From contig CAZPBO010000021.1 of NCBI GenBank assembly GCA_964584815.1, forward strand, positions 1-34,072: a stretch of DNA of 34,072 nt, given 5' to 3'. A model generated the notes under the pieces. That model was not told the origin of the DNA, did no database searches, and worked only from the letters and a program-made list of their open reading frames with translations. Positions 22,707 through 30,731 of this stretch are shown one piece after another (positions within the stretch are counted from its first letter, which is position 1; the number at the start of each line of letters is the position of its first letter). The DNA comes from CAZPBO01 sp964584815 (GTDB lineage: Bacteria; Planctomycetota; SKW154). The position numbers and the translations under genes are program-made.

Positions 22707-23071
22707 TAACTTGCCCGCACTGTGGGAAGCCTGTGCCGCCGCAGATGCGTTTCTGCCCTCATTGCGGGGGAAGAATTGATGTTGATTTTGAGCAGATACG
22801 ACACAAACTGGCGGCAGAGAAACGCCGTGAGGAGGCGGAGGAGAAGGAACGCCGCGCACGCAAAATCTTCCTCGCCTGCCTCTTCATCCTCATCATCGCT
22901 CTTTCCCTTTTCCTCGCCGTTCCCCGCGGCAGAACATCCTTCTACGCATATCCCGTCTACTACAACCCCTCCCAGAAACTCCCACTTGACGCTCCCGCAA
23001 CCTGGCTAATAAAAGACCCCGCAGAAATCCCGCGGGGTCAGAACTCTATCTTTTCTGTGCCTTCACACTAA
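22703..23071 (+). CDS. Zinc-ribbon membrane protein of unknown function
   Basis: 122 residues. An N-terminal zinc ribbon with two CPHC knuckles (MITCPHCGKPVPPQMRFCPH then CGGRI) is followed by a charged helix (HKLAAEKRREEAEEKERRA), one membrane segment (about 55-73, FLACLFILIIALSLFLAVP) and a short Tyr/Pro-rich tail. Such zinc-ribbon plus TM proteins are common in this kind of genome; the role is unknown. The ATG overlaps the TGA of the TPR gene (ATGA), so the two are translated together. The 3' end of the coding sequence contains a hairpin that acts as the terminator of the converging minus-strand gene. Confidence 0.8.
   Translation: MITCPHCGKPVPPQMRFCPHCGGRIDVDFEQIRHKLAAEKRREEAEEKERRARKIFLACLFILIIALSLFLAVPRGRTSFYAYPVYYNPSQKLPLDAPATWLIKDPAEIPRGQNSIFSVPSH
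23005..23039 (-). terminator. Intrinsic terminator of the TRL-like gene, embedded in the coding end of the zinc-ribbon gene
   Basis: An 8-bp stem (GACCCCGC/GCGGGGTC, arms 23015-23022 and 23032-23039) with a 9-base loop. On the minus strand it is followed by TTTTATTAG; on the plus strand no T-run follows directly. It lies 33-67 bases past the stop of the minus-strand gene. Confidence 0.65.
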
Positions 23072-23407
23072 CTACTCTCCCCAAACAACCACCTTGTATT
23101 CCGCATAAAGTCCAAGGATATTGCGCACATACACATCAACCCAGTGAACTTTTGTGATGCCGCCATTCAACCGCGCAGCCTCAACTGATGCGTCACCTGT
23201 CGCAACCAGCCCCAAAATGGATGTGCACATCGCCTCCCCTTTCTTCAACTTCTGCGTATCACCTTTCAGATTGGTCACCGCCATCGGATACTTCACCTCT
23301 GTGAACGCCACACCCGTCACAGGTGTTGCAGCACCCGCCACCCCCGTAAGCACACAACCGCTGCTCATCAACGCTCCAAAACCAATCACCAAAAGCAACA
23401 ATCTCAT
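23072..23407 (-). CDS. TRL-like family lipoprotein
   Basis: 111 residues from the ATG at 23407 (GGGGAGG 6 bases upstream); a longer frame to 23440 has no binding site. The N-terminus is a lipoprotein-type signal with cysteine after the hydrophobic stretch (LMSSGC). The remainder carries the TRL-like pattern: a YPMAVTN segment, then KKGEAMCTSILGLVATGDAS followed by VEAARLNGGITKVHWVDVYV and RNILGLYAEYKVVVWG. Proteins of this family are small bacterial lipoproteins of unknown role. It is convergent with the zinc-ribbon gene, ends at the hairpin terminator within it, and is divergent from the SpoIID-type gene. Confidence 0.82.
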   Translation of the reverse strand: MRLLLLVIGFGALMSSGCVLTGVAGAATPVTGVAFTEVKYPMAVTNLKGDTQKLKKGEAMCTSILGLVATGDASVEAARLNGGITKVHWVDVYVRNILGLYAEYKVVVWGE

Positions 23408-23453
23408 CACAAACCTCCCCAAAAAGCCATTCGTTGCCATCAGCGGAGAACTG

Positions 23454-23459
23454 ATTATA
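23454..23459 (-). promoter_or_regulatory. -10 element for the TRL-like lipoprotein gene
   Basis: A perfect TATAAT on the minus strand about 46 bases before the ATG at 23407. The -35 hexamer is poor. It is paired back-to-back with the plus-strand TATAAT at 23481, so the two upstream promoter regions overlap. Confidence 0.45.
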
Positions 23460-23480
23460 GCCTCTGGGCGTCTTTGTGGG

Positions 23481-23486
23481 TATAAT
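23481..23486 (+). promoter_or_regulatory. -10 element for the SpoIID-type operon
   Basis: A perfect TATAAT 24 bases before the GTG start at 23511, with a poor -35. It diverges from the minus-strand -10 element 21 bases to the left. Confidence 0.45.
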
Positions 23487-23510
23487 TGTTGATGTTTTGG
23501 GGTAAAAGGT

Positions 23511-24689
23511 GTGAGAAGCGTTTATGCGCCGCTGTGGTTGGCTGTTTTTGCTGCTTTTGGTTGCGGCTCAAGCGGCATCCCCAAAGTCCCCCCCACACTT
23601 TCTGTCTCTCCCAATTGCCCTGTGGTAAAGGTGCTGCTTGGAGAGGCGGATAAGGTAGAAATAACGGGGGAGGTGGAGTTCGTCGCCGTATGCGGTGGAA
23701 AGCGTCAGAAGTTCCGCGGCGGGCAGAAGGTGGTGGCGTCTGCCAAAGAAGGCAATGTGGTTCTCGGGTCCCTGACAGGGGAACGGGTCGTTGTGGAAGG
23801 AGCGTTTGATGGAACGCTGAAGGTGTTTGGTCTGCATTGGCGCGGCAAGTTGGTTCTGGTGGCTGCAGGAGTGAAGGTGCGGGTGATAAACGAGGTGGCA
23901 GTAGAGTCGTATCTTGTGGGGGTTGTTGGTCGCGAGATGGGAGCGGGATTTTCGCCGGAGGCGTTGGCGGCGCAAGCGATTGCGGCACGGACTTACGCTC
24001 TCTGGATGATGCGGCGGCGCCGAAACAGACAGTTCCACCTAACCCGCCGACCCAACACCCAAGCATACGGTGGGGTGGAAGCAGAATCGCCGAGCGTTCG
24101 GCAAGCCGTGCGCGCAACATCAGGACTTGTCCTCACCTACAAAGGCAAAATCTTCCCCGCCTTTTACCACGCCATATGCGGCGGGATGACCTCCTCCGCC
24201 GCCTTCGTATTCGGAAGTCCTGTTTACGGCACAACTCCTGACGGAGACGGTCCACTTGATGGCGGGGTGATTTGCACTTTCTGCGATGAGACAGCACCAC
24301 CTCACCGCCTTCATTGGACGCTGCTCCTAACCCAGAACGACGCGGTGAACCTGCTTGAAAAAGCAGGACACCGTGTTGGGCAGGTCAACGACATAATCCC
24401 TACCGACTCGGATTCCGCTCAACGCCACAGAACGGTCATCTTCCGCACCGATAAAGGCGACATAAAGATGTCCACCGCAACACTACGCCGTCTCCTCTCT
24501 TATCGTCTCCACTCATCCCTCTTCTCCGTCCGCAAGAAAGGAAAGGACTTTGTCATAACAGGGCGCGGGTGGGGACACGGAGTGGGGCTTTGCCAGTGGG
24601 GTGCTGAAGGAATGGCGCGCCTCACCTACTCCTGCGCCCAAATCCTTCAAACCTACTACCCCAACTCAAAACTGAAAAGACTCTGGTGA
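23511..24689 (+). CDS. SpoIID/LytB-domain protein (putative peptidoglycan lytic enzyme, lipoprotein-like signal)
   Basis: 392 residues from a GTG at 23511 with GGGG 8 bases upstream. A hydrophobic N-terminus ends in a cysteine (FAAFGC), suggesting export and perhaps lipid attachment. Beta-rich residues about 30-125 precede the SpoIID domain. Its signature AVESYLVGVVGREMGAGFSP carries the Glu (E142) equivalent to the catalytic acid, followed by EALAAQAIAARTYAL. Further blocks are YHAICGGMTSSA and, near the C-terminus, GRGWGHGVGLCQWGAEGMA. SpoIID enzymes cleave glycan strands stripped of stem peptides. In this apparently non-sporulating lineage it likely acts in cell-wall turnover. The next gene starts 10 bases downstream. 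Confidence 0.92.
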   Translation: MRSVYAPLWLAVFAAFGCGSSGIPKVPPTLSVSPNCPVVKVLLGEADKVEITGEVEFVAVCGGKRQKFRGGQKVVASAKEGNVVLGSLTGERVVVEGAFDGTLKVFGLHWRGKLVLVAAGVKVRVINEVAVESYLVGVVGREMGAGFSPEALAAQAIAARTYALWMMRRRRNRQFHLTRRPNTQAYGGVEAESPSVRQAVRATSGLVLTYKGKIFPAFYHAICGGMTSSAAFVFGSPVYGTTPDGDGPLDGGVICTFCDETAPPHRLHWTLLLTQNDAVNLLEKAGHRVGQVNDIIPTDSDSAQRHRTVIFRTDKGDIKMSTATLRRLLSYRLHSSLFSVRKKGKDFVITGRGWGHGVGLCQWGAEGMARLTYSCAQILQTYYPNSKLKRLW

Positions 24690-24699
24690 GGGAAATCTT

Positions 24700-25629
24700 A
24701 TGCTGCGTCTGCTTCTGACAGGGCGCCCAGGTTGTGGCAAGACCACATTGCTTTCCCGCGTGGCGCTCCATTTCCCAAACCTTGTGGCAGGTTTTCTAAC
24801 TCACGAGGTCCGCCGCGGCTCAAAACGCTTCGGCTTCTCTGTTACACCCCTCTCCCGCTACAACGGCACCACCCCGCCTCATAAACTGCACTCCACACTC
24901 TTTGCGTCTGTTGAAACCACATCGCCTGTTCGTGTCGGCAAATACGGTGTTGATGTCTCCGCCTTTGAGAGGGTTGCTATCCCCGAACTCAAAAACGCTC
25001 TTTCCTCCAACAAACCCCTTATTGTCATTGATGAAATAGGCAAAATGGAGTTGGCAAGCAAAGCCTTTGTTGAGTTGCTCAAGGAGTGCACAAGAGCCGA
25101 TAAGGTTTTTCTGGCATCGGTTCACGCTTACCCTCATCCTGTAAGCGACGAGTTGAAGAAGCGTGAGGATGTTCTGTTGTGGCATTTAACTGCTGCCAAC
25201 CGCGAAGAGATGTTTGAGCGCGTTCTTGACCTTGTCTGCGGCGGATTAGGACTTACGGTGCGTCCTGTAGGGGTTTTGGAAACAGCCTGGGGAGGCAAAG
25301 ACGAGGCGCCACGGCAGCCCACACCCCCACCCGCAACCATAACTTTCTTCCCCCCTTATCTTTGTGCAGCACAGCAACTGAAAAAAGGGCAGAAGGTTGA
25401 GGTGGTGTGGTTTGCGCATCTTGCGCAGCGAAAAACGGTGATAGAGAGTGGTGAACGCAAAGGTTACGGTGTCTTTTCGCTACGCACCGTGAACCGTCCT
25501 ACACCTCTGGGCATATCCTCCGCCACCATCCTTGAAAGCGCCCTACCTGTCATCAAAATTGACGGCTGCGACGCCGTTGACAAAACTTTGGTTGCCGACA
25601 TCAAGCCTGCCTTAAAGGAGCGGCGGTGA
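24700..25629 (+). CDS. Fusion of a THEP1-type NTPase and a TrmO/TsaA-like domain
   Basis: 309 residues. Residues 1-180 form a nucleotide triphosphatase of the THEP1 (NTPase_1) family: Walker A GRPGCGKTT (8-16), LVAGFLTHEVRRGSKRFGF after it, Walker B LIVIDEIGKMEL (107-118) and the FLASVHAYPHP block. Residues about 186-305 match TrmO/TsaA (UPF0066): RPVGVLETAW, EAPRQPT, YGVFSLRTVNRPTPLGISSA and VADIKPAL. In TrmO this fold methylates t6A37 of tRNA using SAM. The usual Tyr of DIKPY is Ala here, and the NRPNPIG motif is NRPTPLG, so activity may be altered. GAGGG lies 8 bases before the ATG. The stop overlaps the next GTG start. Confidence 0.88.
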   Translation: MLRLLLTGRPGCGKTTLLSRVALHFPNLVAGFLTHEVRRGSKRFGFSVTPLSRYNGTTPPHKLHSTLFASVETTSPVRVGKYGVDVSAFERVAIPELKNALSSNKPLIVIDEIGKMELASKAFVELLKECTRADKVFLASVHAYPHPVSDELKKREDVLLWHLTAANREEMFERVLDLVCGGLGLTVRPVGVLETAWGGKDEAPRQPTPPPATITFFPPYLCAAQQLKKGQKVEVVWFAHLAQRKTVIESGERKGYGVFSLRTVNRPTPLGISSATILESALPVIKIDGCDAVDKTLVADIKPALKERR

Positions 25630-26798
25630 AAGGTTTCTCCATTAAAGCGCGGTGGATATTTGACGGGCAGAGGTTGCAGGATGGCAGGGTAGTGCGTATT
25701 GAGGGTGGCGTCATAGCAGAGATAGCATCAGGCGGCAACGCCGATATAAACATCCCCAACACCCTTCTTATGCCGGGGCTCGTCAACGCACACGCGCATC
25801 TTGAATTGAGTTTCCTACGCGGCAGTTTGTCCCCCAACTCCGACTTCATAGGCTGGCTTAAGGCGGTAAAGGAGTTGCGCGATGGGGCAGAGGAGCGCTG
25901 TCTGGCAGACTCCGCGGCGGAAGGCGCTACTGAAGCCGCGCATTCTGCAACCACCCTCATCGTTGACCACACCGCCACCAATGTGTGGCAAAAAACCCCT
26001 CCTCCACCCATACGGCTTGTCATCGCACAGGAGTTGGTCAACAAGTCACCACCTCCTTTTCGCAATCCGCCGACGCGGCTAGTAAAATTCGCCCTCGCGC
26101 CGCACTCCCCCTACCGCATCCCCGAAAACAGTCTGCTTGAAGCGCTCCATCTCGCACGCCAAAACCGACTCCTCATCTCCATCCACGCCGCCGAACACCC
26201 CGCAGAAATCCGCTTCCTCAAAGACGGCTCAGGTCCCCTACGCAACCTCCTCTCCTCTTTCGGCGTTGACCTCTCAAACTTCCACCCCCCGCAAAAGAGA
26301 CCCATCGCTTATCTCCATTCGCTGGGTCTGCTCACATCCCGCACTCTCCTTATCCACGCCAACTACATAAGCGACGAAGAGGTGGAATTGGTGAGGAGAA
26401 GCGGCGCCGCCGTCGTCTACTGCCCCCGCTCTCACCAGTTTTTCTCTCATCCCCCACATCCCGCACCAAAACTTCTTGCCGCAAATATTCCCCTTCTTTT
26501 TGGCACCGACAGTCTTGCGTCCTGCCCCAACTTCAACCTGCTTGAAGACTTGGCTTTGGCGCATCGCGTCTGCCGCATAGCCCCAGAAACGCTCCTAAGA
26601 TGCGCCACATCTGCAGCAGCCGCATTCATATGGGACGCCCCCCTCCTCGGACACATCCGCAAAGGCGCCCCCGCCGACCTCGCCGCATTCAAAATCCCCA
26701 ACACAAAAAAACCGCTTAATGCCCTCCTTTCCGAAATCCCGCAACCCTTCCTTGTCTGCTGCAACGGCAAAATCGTCCACCAAACAGAAACACAATAA
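25626..26798 (+). CDS. Amidohydrolase-superfamily protein (SAH/MTA/aminofutalosine-deaminase-like)
   Basis: 390 residues; metal-dependent hydrolase. The first metal ligands are H56 and H58 in LLMPGLVNAHAHLELSF. FALAPHSPYRIPENS and SIHAAEHPAEIRF supply the further His and Glu, and LLFGTDSLASCPNFNLLEDL carries the conserved Asp. The HAHLELS...FIGWLKAVKEL pattern and the DSLASxxxxNLLEDL block resemble adenosine-type and aminofutalosine deaminases, so a role in menaquinone synthesis by the futalosine route is possible. The substrate remains open. It starts with GTG overlapping the previous TGA (GTGA), so it is translationally coupled to the THEP1-TrmO fusion. The 3' half is strongly C-rich on the coding strand. 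Confidence 0.87.
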   Translation: MKGFSIKARWIFDGQRLQDGRVVRIEGGVIAEIASGGNADINIPNTLLMPGLVNAHAHLELSFLRGSLSPNSDFIGWLKAVKELRDGAEERCLADSAAEGATEAAHSATTLIVDHTATNVWQKTPPPPIRLVIAQELVNKSPPPFRNPPTRLVKFALAPHSPYRIPENSLLEALHLARQNRLLISIHAAEHPAEIRFLKDGSGPLRNLLSSFGVDLSNFHPPQKRPIAYLHSLGLLTSRTLLIHANYISDEEVELVRRSGAAVVYCPRSHQFFSHPPHPAPKLLAANIPLLFGTDSLASCPNFNLLEDLALAHRVCRIAPETLLRCATSAAAAFIWDAPLLGHIRKGAPADLAAFKIPNTKKPLNALLSEIPQPFLVCCNGKIVHQTETQ

Positions 26799-26854
26799 GC
26801 AACATCGTGTTGAGTCGCGCGCTCTTTGGCGGGTGCCGATGCAGCAAACACGCG

Positions 26855-28714
26855 TCATTTTCGGGGTTTGCGAACGCCGAAACGGTGCAGCACCGAACCA
26901 CCCCGCCTAACCACCGTCACCAGGGTGTCCACAGCGCCACCACGCTCATACAAATCATACACCCCTTCCTTGGGCGGCGGATACTTCAGCACAGAGGCAA
27001 GCGCTTTTGCGACAAAATCTTTTTGGGGTTTTGCAGGCTTTGTGTCTTTGTTAAGGAACGCCTCAAGCGCAAGCGACAAAGCGACACGCTTTTTGTATGC
27101 ATTGAAAATCTTTGCCGTTGCAAAGACTTCCACAACAACGCGTCCGTCAGGCAGCACAAGCACATAGCCCGATGTGCTCTTGGAGAAGATGCGTTCAATA
27201 GTGTTGGCGGTGTTTGAGACTTTGGTTTTCAGTTTTTCAAGGAGCGCGGCGTAGTTGGGCTTTTTAAGCCCAAATCGCTTTGACAGTTTCTTAAGCGCAT
27301 CGGCAATGTCGGAAGCGGGTCTTTCCTGCAGAAGCAAAACGCGAAGGGAAGGAGGCAGGATACCCAGATAGCGGCATTTGATTTCGCGCTTCGCCTCCCA
27401 CAAAACCCCAAAAACGGTGGCTGCGTCATCACCCTTATCAAGCGTCTCCTTGCGAAGGTGGTAGCGCTGGTAGCGGTAACATATTTCAAGGGAAAGAGCA
27501 AGGATTGCCGCAGCGGCGACTTTGCCTCCCGGCAGTCCTTTGGGTATCTTGACAGCATCGCGGCGTAGAACATCAAGCAGATACGGTATATGGTCCGCCC
27601 ATTCCTTGCCGCCGCAGTGGAAAAAGAGATATGTGGCAAAATAAAGTGTGTAGGGGTCGTCAGCCAGAGCCTTTCTGTTTGCCAGAAGCGCTTTGACGGC
27701 GTGCTGAACAGCAGAAGAGGAAGGTTTCTTGAAGCAGAAGACGAGGGAGATACCTGTTGCTGCGCTGGCAAGGAGGGGCGATGCCCATTTTGGTTGCTCG
27801 GGAAGGCAGGCATAGCCCTGCTCTTTTTCCTGCTCTTTAAGCCACGATACAAGTTTTTGGTAAACGGTTTGGTCTGTTTTGATTCCCGCGTAGTGGCAGG
27901 ATTTTAGGGCAAGCATCGCCCATGTGGTGGCAAAGGTATCAGGTTTTGTGGCGGCTCTTGAGGCAGCCCAAACACCGTTTTTCAGACGCATCGCAAGCAG
28001 CGCCCTGTATCCCGCCACAACGAACTTCTCATACGCGGGGTCCTGCGTCATAGCGAAGCATTCCCCCACAGCAGTCAGTGCCGCAGCGTGTGCAACAACG
28101 CTTTTATCGTCCTCTTTGCCGACTGTGAAAACGCCTTTCCGATTCTGCAGCATAACAATCTGGTTTAATAGGCGCTTCACCTCGTGCATGAAGCAACCCG
28201 CAAAATGAGTGTTGCCCATACCAACTGTCGCAAGCAGCGCAAAGGATGCCGCAATAAGGTCGTCGGATGTCCTTATCTCTTTCGGGACTCTGCGGAGCAG
28301 TTTCCGCAACCTCGCGTTTATGTTGTTCTCCACAAGCAAAAGTTCGGCGTTTTTGGTATCATCCAGACCTACAACGGGAGCAACCGGATTAGATTGACCC
28401 GGAAATTCTTTTCCGCGCCCGAACACTCCGCGCGCAACCGCCACACAGAACCTCTTAAAAGCAAATACATCCCCGGGCAGAACAAGCGCCCTTGTGGGAA
28501 CTTCCAGCCCCGAGAGAAGGCGGCGAAATGGCTCTGTCTCACCGCCTGCCACATCATCACCTGTCGCAACTGCGACCCCGCCTTTCCAGTCCGACTCAAC
28601 AGGAAAGACAAGAAGCGGTCCCACCCGCTTTTTGGAACGAAGTTTGTAACCTTCAGGCAACTGCTGCGCCGCAACCACCCCACAGATAAGAACAAAAACC
28701 GCAACTGCTCTCAC
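26855..28714 (-). CDS. Large secreted toroid-repeat protein with extra C-terminal region
   Basis: 619 residues from a GTG at 28714 that has AAGGAGGT 5 bases upstream. A signal peptide (MRAVAVFVLICGVVAAQ) is followed by about 120 residues of mixed structure. The helical repeat region (about 130-430) contains LIAASFALLATVGMGNTHFA, FVVAGYRALLAMRLKNGVWA and TFATTWAMLALKSCHYAG. It ends with AAAAILALSLEICYRYQRYH, which matches the end of the toroid fragment at 33951-34072. Glycine turns of the cyclase family are less clear here, so membership is less certain than for the other three. The last 190 residues are Lys-rich with no known domain. It converges with the amidohydrolase gene; the 56 bases between hold no clear terminator. 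Confidence 0.72.
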   Translation of the reverse strand: MRAVAVFVLICGVVAAQQLPEGYKLRSKKRVGPLLVFPVESDWKGGVAVATGDDVAGGETEPFRRLLSGLEVPTRALVLPGDVFAFKRFCVAVARGVFGRGKEFPGQSNPVAPVVGLDDTKNAELLLVENNINARLRKLLRRVPKEIRTSDDLIAASFALLATVGMGNTHFAGCFMHEVKRLLNQIVMLQNRKGVFTVGKEDDKSVVAHAAALTAVGECFAMTQDPAYEKFVVAGYRALLAMRLKNGVWAASRAATKPDTFATTWAMLALKSCHYAGIKTDQTVYQKLVSWLKEQEKEQGYACLPEQPKWASPLLASAATGISLVFCFKKPSSSAVQHAVKALLANRKALADDPYTLYFATYLFFHCGGKEWADHIPYLLDVLRRDAVKIPKGLPGGKVAAAAILALSLEICYRYQRYHLRKETLDKGDDAATVFGVLWEAKREIKCRYLGILPPSLRVLLLQERPASDIADALKKLSKRFGLKKPNYAALLEKLKTKVSNTANTIERIFSKSTSGYVLVLPDGRVVVEVFATAKIFNAYKKRVALSLALEAFLNKDTKPAKPQKDFVAKALASVLKYPPPKEGVYDLYERGGAVDTLVTVVRRGGSVLHRFGVRKPRK

Positions 28715-28799
28715 CGCCGACCTCCTTAACGCGTCAGTGGATAAGATGTTACCACAGGTGAGGTTTGTAAATCAAGAGAAGGCATTTGCGCGGTGGGCG

Positions 28800-28828
28800 T
28801 TGCGTATGAAGCAATAAAGTTGTAAAAT
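28800..28828 (+). promoter_or_regulatory. Promoter for the thioesterase-vWA operon
   Basis: TTGCGT (28800-28805), 17 bases, TAAAAT (28823-28828). The -10 matches five of six bases; the -35 keeps TTG. It lies 35 bases upstream of the ATG at 28864 and suggests that the in-frame ATG at 28834 is too close to be the start. Confidence 0.5.
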
Positions 28829-28863
28829 CAACTATGCAGTGCTGCGTATGGAAAGGTGAGGTT

Positions 28864-29265
28864 ATGAGGGTGCACGAGATGAGAACGCGGGTGAGATACG
28901 CCGACACCGACCAGATGGGTGTTGTGCATCACGCAAGATATCTGGAATATTTTGAGATGGGGAGGACAGAATGGATGCGGCAGTTGGGGTTGCCGTATTC
29001 GGAGGTGGAGCGGCGTGGGGTGTTTCTGGCAGTGGTGGAGGCGTATCTGCGCTACAAGAAAGAGGTGCGATTTGACGCAGAGATACTGATAAGGACATGG
29101 GTTGAGAGGGTCGGCGGAGCGAAGGTAAAATTCTGTTATGAGGTGTGCGATTCGGGGGAAGTTGCGGCGGAGGGTTGGACGGTTTTGGGGAGTGTGGATA
29201 GGGAAGGTCGTCCGATGCGGATGCCATCTTGGTTGAGAAAGGCATTGGAGGAGGCGATAAGATGA
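28864..29265 (+). CDS. Acyl-CoA thioesterase, YbgC/FadM hotdog family
   Basis: 133 residues from the ATG at 28864 (AAGGTGAGG upstream). A single hotdog domain with the 4-hydroxybenzoyl-CoA-thioesterase signature: TRVRYADTDQMGVVHHARYL, where the Asp after YADT is the expected catalytic acid, then EYFEMGRTEWMRQLGLPYSE. It hydrolyses acyl-CoA or acyl-ACP thioesters. In many bacteria ybgC is beside tol-pal genes, which are not seen here. The stop overlaps the ATG of the following HEAT/vWA gene (ATGA), so it is the first gene of a coupled operon. Confidence 0.93.
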   Translation: MRVHEMRTRVRYADTDQMGVVHHARYLEYFEMGRTEWMRQLGLPYSEVERRGVFLAVVEAYLRYKKEVRFDAEILIRTWVERVGGAKVKFCYEVCDSGEVAAEGWTVLGSVDREGRPMRMPSWLRKALEEAIR

Positions 29266-30731
29266 GGTTTTTGTGGCTTTTTGTGGTGTGTGTGGGGGTG
29301 GCGTGGGGGGCGAATCCGGCGGAGGTGAGAAAAGCGCGACGGGAGTTTGAGGACGCGTTCTCCAAGTATGGAAAACTGCTTAAGAAGCGGCGCCCGAAAC
29401 CGGCGGAATTGCGCAGAGCAGCCGCTAAACTCAAAGCCGCCATCAGGAAACTCGCCTCCTTAAATGACCCCAAAGCCGTAAAAGTTCTGCTGACGAACTG
29501 CCTGAATCATAAGAAGTTCTGGGTGGTGCGTTACACATACGAGGCGGTTAAGGCGAACACGACATCGGAGTCAGCGCAGGATGAGGTTGCGCGGTTTGCG
29601 ATGCGGCAGAGAGAGGAAGATTTGCGATATGTGATGGCGCGGATGTGCGTGGGATGGAAGTCACGGCAGGTAGGGAGGTTTTTTGAGCGGTTGGCTGATG
29701 GAAGGGGATGGCGTCTGAAGGTTCTCGCCGCCAAAGGTCTGGCGTTCTTCAAGACAGGGTCTGCTAGGGGGCGTCTGGAGCGGCTGCTGCGGGACAAGCA
29801 TTTATCAGTGCGTCTTGCCGCCGCTGCCTCGCTCCTCGCATTGGGATACCCCAAAGAGAAAATCCCTAAACTGCTGCGCGAAACACCTTTCGTTGACGGA
29901 CCTTTCCTGCCAAAACGCGTCCTCACCCAGCGCCTCATCATCATAATTGACGCTTCCAATCCGATGAACACCAAGATGGCTCTGACGCAGGATGAGATTG
30001 CAGAGCGTCTTAAGGAGTTGCAGAAGAGGCAGAAAGAGGAACGCCGCCCAAAAGGCAACCAAAAAAAGCAGCAGGATAAGGAGGAGTTCTACAAGCAGCA
30101 TTTCGTCGTGACTCGGTTTGAGTTCGCCAAACTGAAGGTGCGCAAACTGATACAATCCCTGCCGAAGGAAATGGAAGTTCGCCTGCTTTTTGTCTCCGGC
30201 AGTGTGGAGGAATTCGGCAGGAAGGGAGAAGCGATAAGGCTTTCTGACAAGGACATACTTAGGAAATTCTGGCAGTGGTATGAGAGGCGCACAACATATC
30301 CTGGCAGGGACTTGGTGGCGGCGTTTAGACGCGCGTTTGATGACCCCGTTGCCGACACTGTTATTCTCATAACTTGCGGCGGTCCCGACAAAAGCGAGAT
30401 AGACGATTATGAGGAGTTCCTGCGCTGGTTCAGACAAAGGAACTTCTACCGTGGTCTGCGGGTGCATGTGGCGGAGTTGGTGGCGGACTTTGGTGCTGCG
30501 GGACTAACGCAACCCGAACAGGTCGCGCGCCAAGAACAGATAGACCGCATCACATCGTTCCTCTCCAAACTGGCACAGGCAGGAGAAGGGCGTTTCACTG
30601 CCGTCTCCCATATAGGCAAAGTCGCAATCCCATCAGGCAAGCCAGAAAAGAAGCCCCCTGAAAAGAAGAAACCGCAGAAAGAGGAACCGTCCAAATCCGC
30701 CCCGAACCCGAAGAAAGAAGAGAAAAAGTGA
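29262..30731 (+). CDS. Secreted HEAT-repeat protein with a degenerate von Willebrand A domain
   Basis: 489 residues from the ATG at 29262 (ATGA overlap with the thioesterase stop). A signal peptide (MRFLWLFVVCVGVAWG) is followed by helical repeats (about 20-205), including ARGRLERLLRDKHLSVRLAA and AASLLALG. A vWA-like domain follows, starting at LTQRLIIIIDASNPMNTKMA. The metal-site DxSxS reads D-A-S-N-P (230-234), losing the second Ser, and the LTDG strand reads ILITCGGPDKSEI, losing the Asp. Metal binding is therefore doubtful. A Lys/Gln/Glu insertion follows the first strand, and the C-terminus is a Lys/Pro/Glu tail. The intact vWA protein two genes downstream is its likely partner or paralogue. 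Confidence 0.8.
   Translation: MRFLWLFVVCVGVAWGANPAEVRKARREFEDAFSKYGKLLKKRRPKPAELRRAAAKLKAAIRKLASLNDPKAVKVLLTNCLNHKKFWVVRYTYEAVKANTTSESAQDEVARFAMRQREEDLRYVMARMCVGWKSRQVGRFFERLADGRGWRLKVLAAKGLAFFKTGSARGRLERLLRDKHLSVRLAAAASLLALGYPKEKIPKLLRETPFVDGPFLPKRVLTQRLIIIIDASNPMNTKMALTQDEIAERLKELQKRQKEERRPKGNQKKQQDKEEFYKQHFVVTRFEFAKLKVRKLIQSLPKEMEVRLLFVSGSVEEFGRKGEAIRLSDKDILRKFWQWYERRTTYPGRDLVAAFRRAFDDPVADTVILITCGGPDKSEIDDYEEFLRWFRQRNFYRGLRVHVAELVADFGAAGLTQPEQVARQEQIDRITSFLSKLAQAGEGRFTAVSHIGKVAIPSGKPEKKPPEKKKPQKEEPSKSAPNPKKEEKK

Noticed and set aside
28834..28863. Upstream ATG extending the thioesterase by 10 residues
   Set aside because: It is only a few bases from the predicted -10 element and has no binding site; the ATG at 28864 aligns with the family start.
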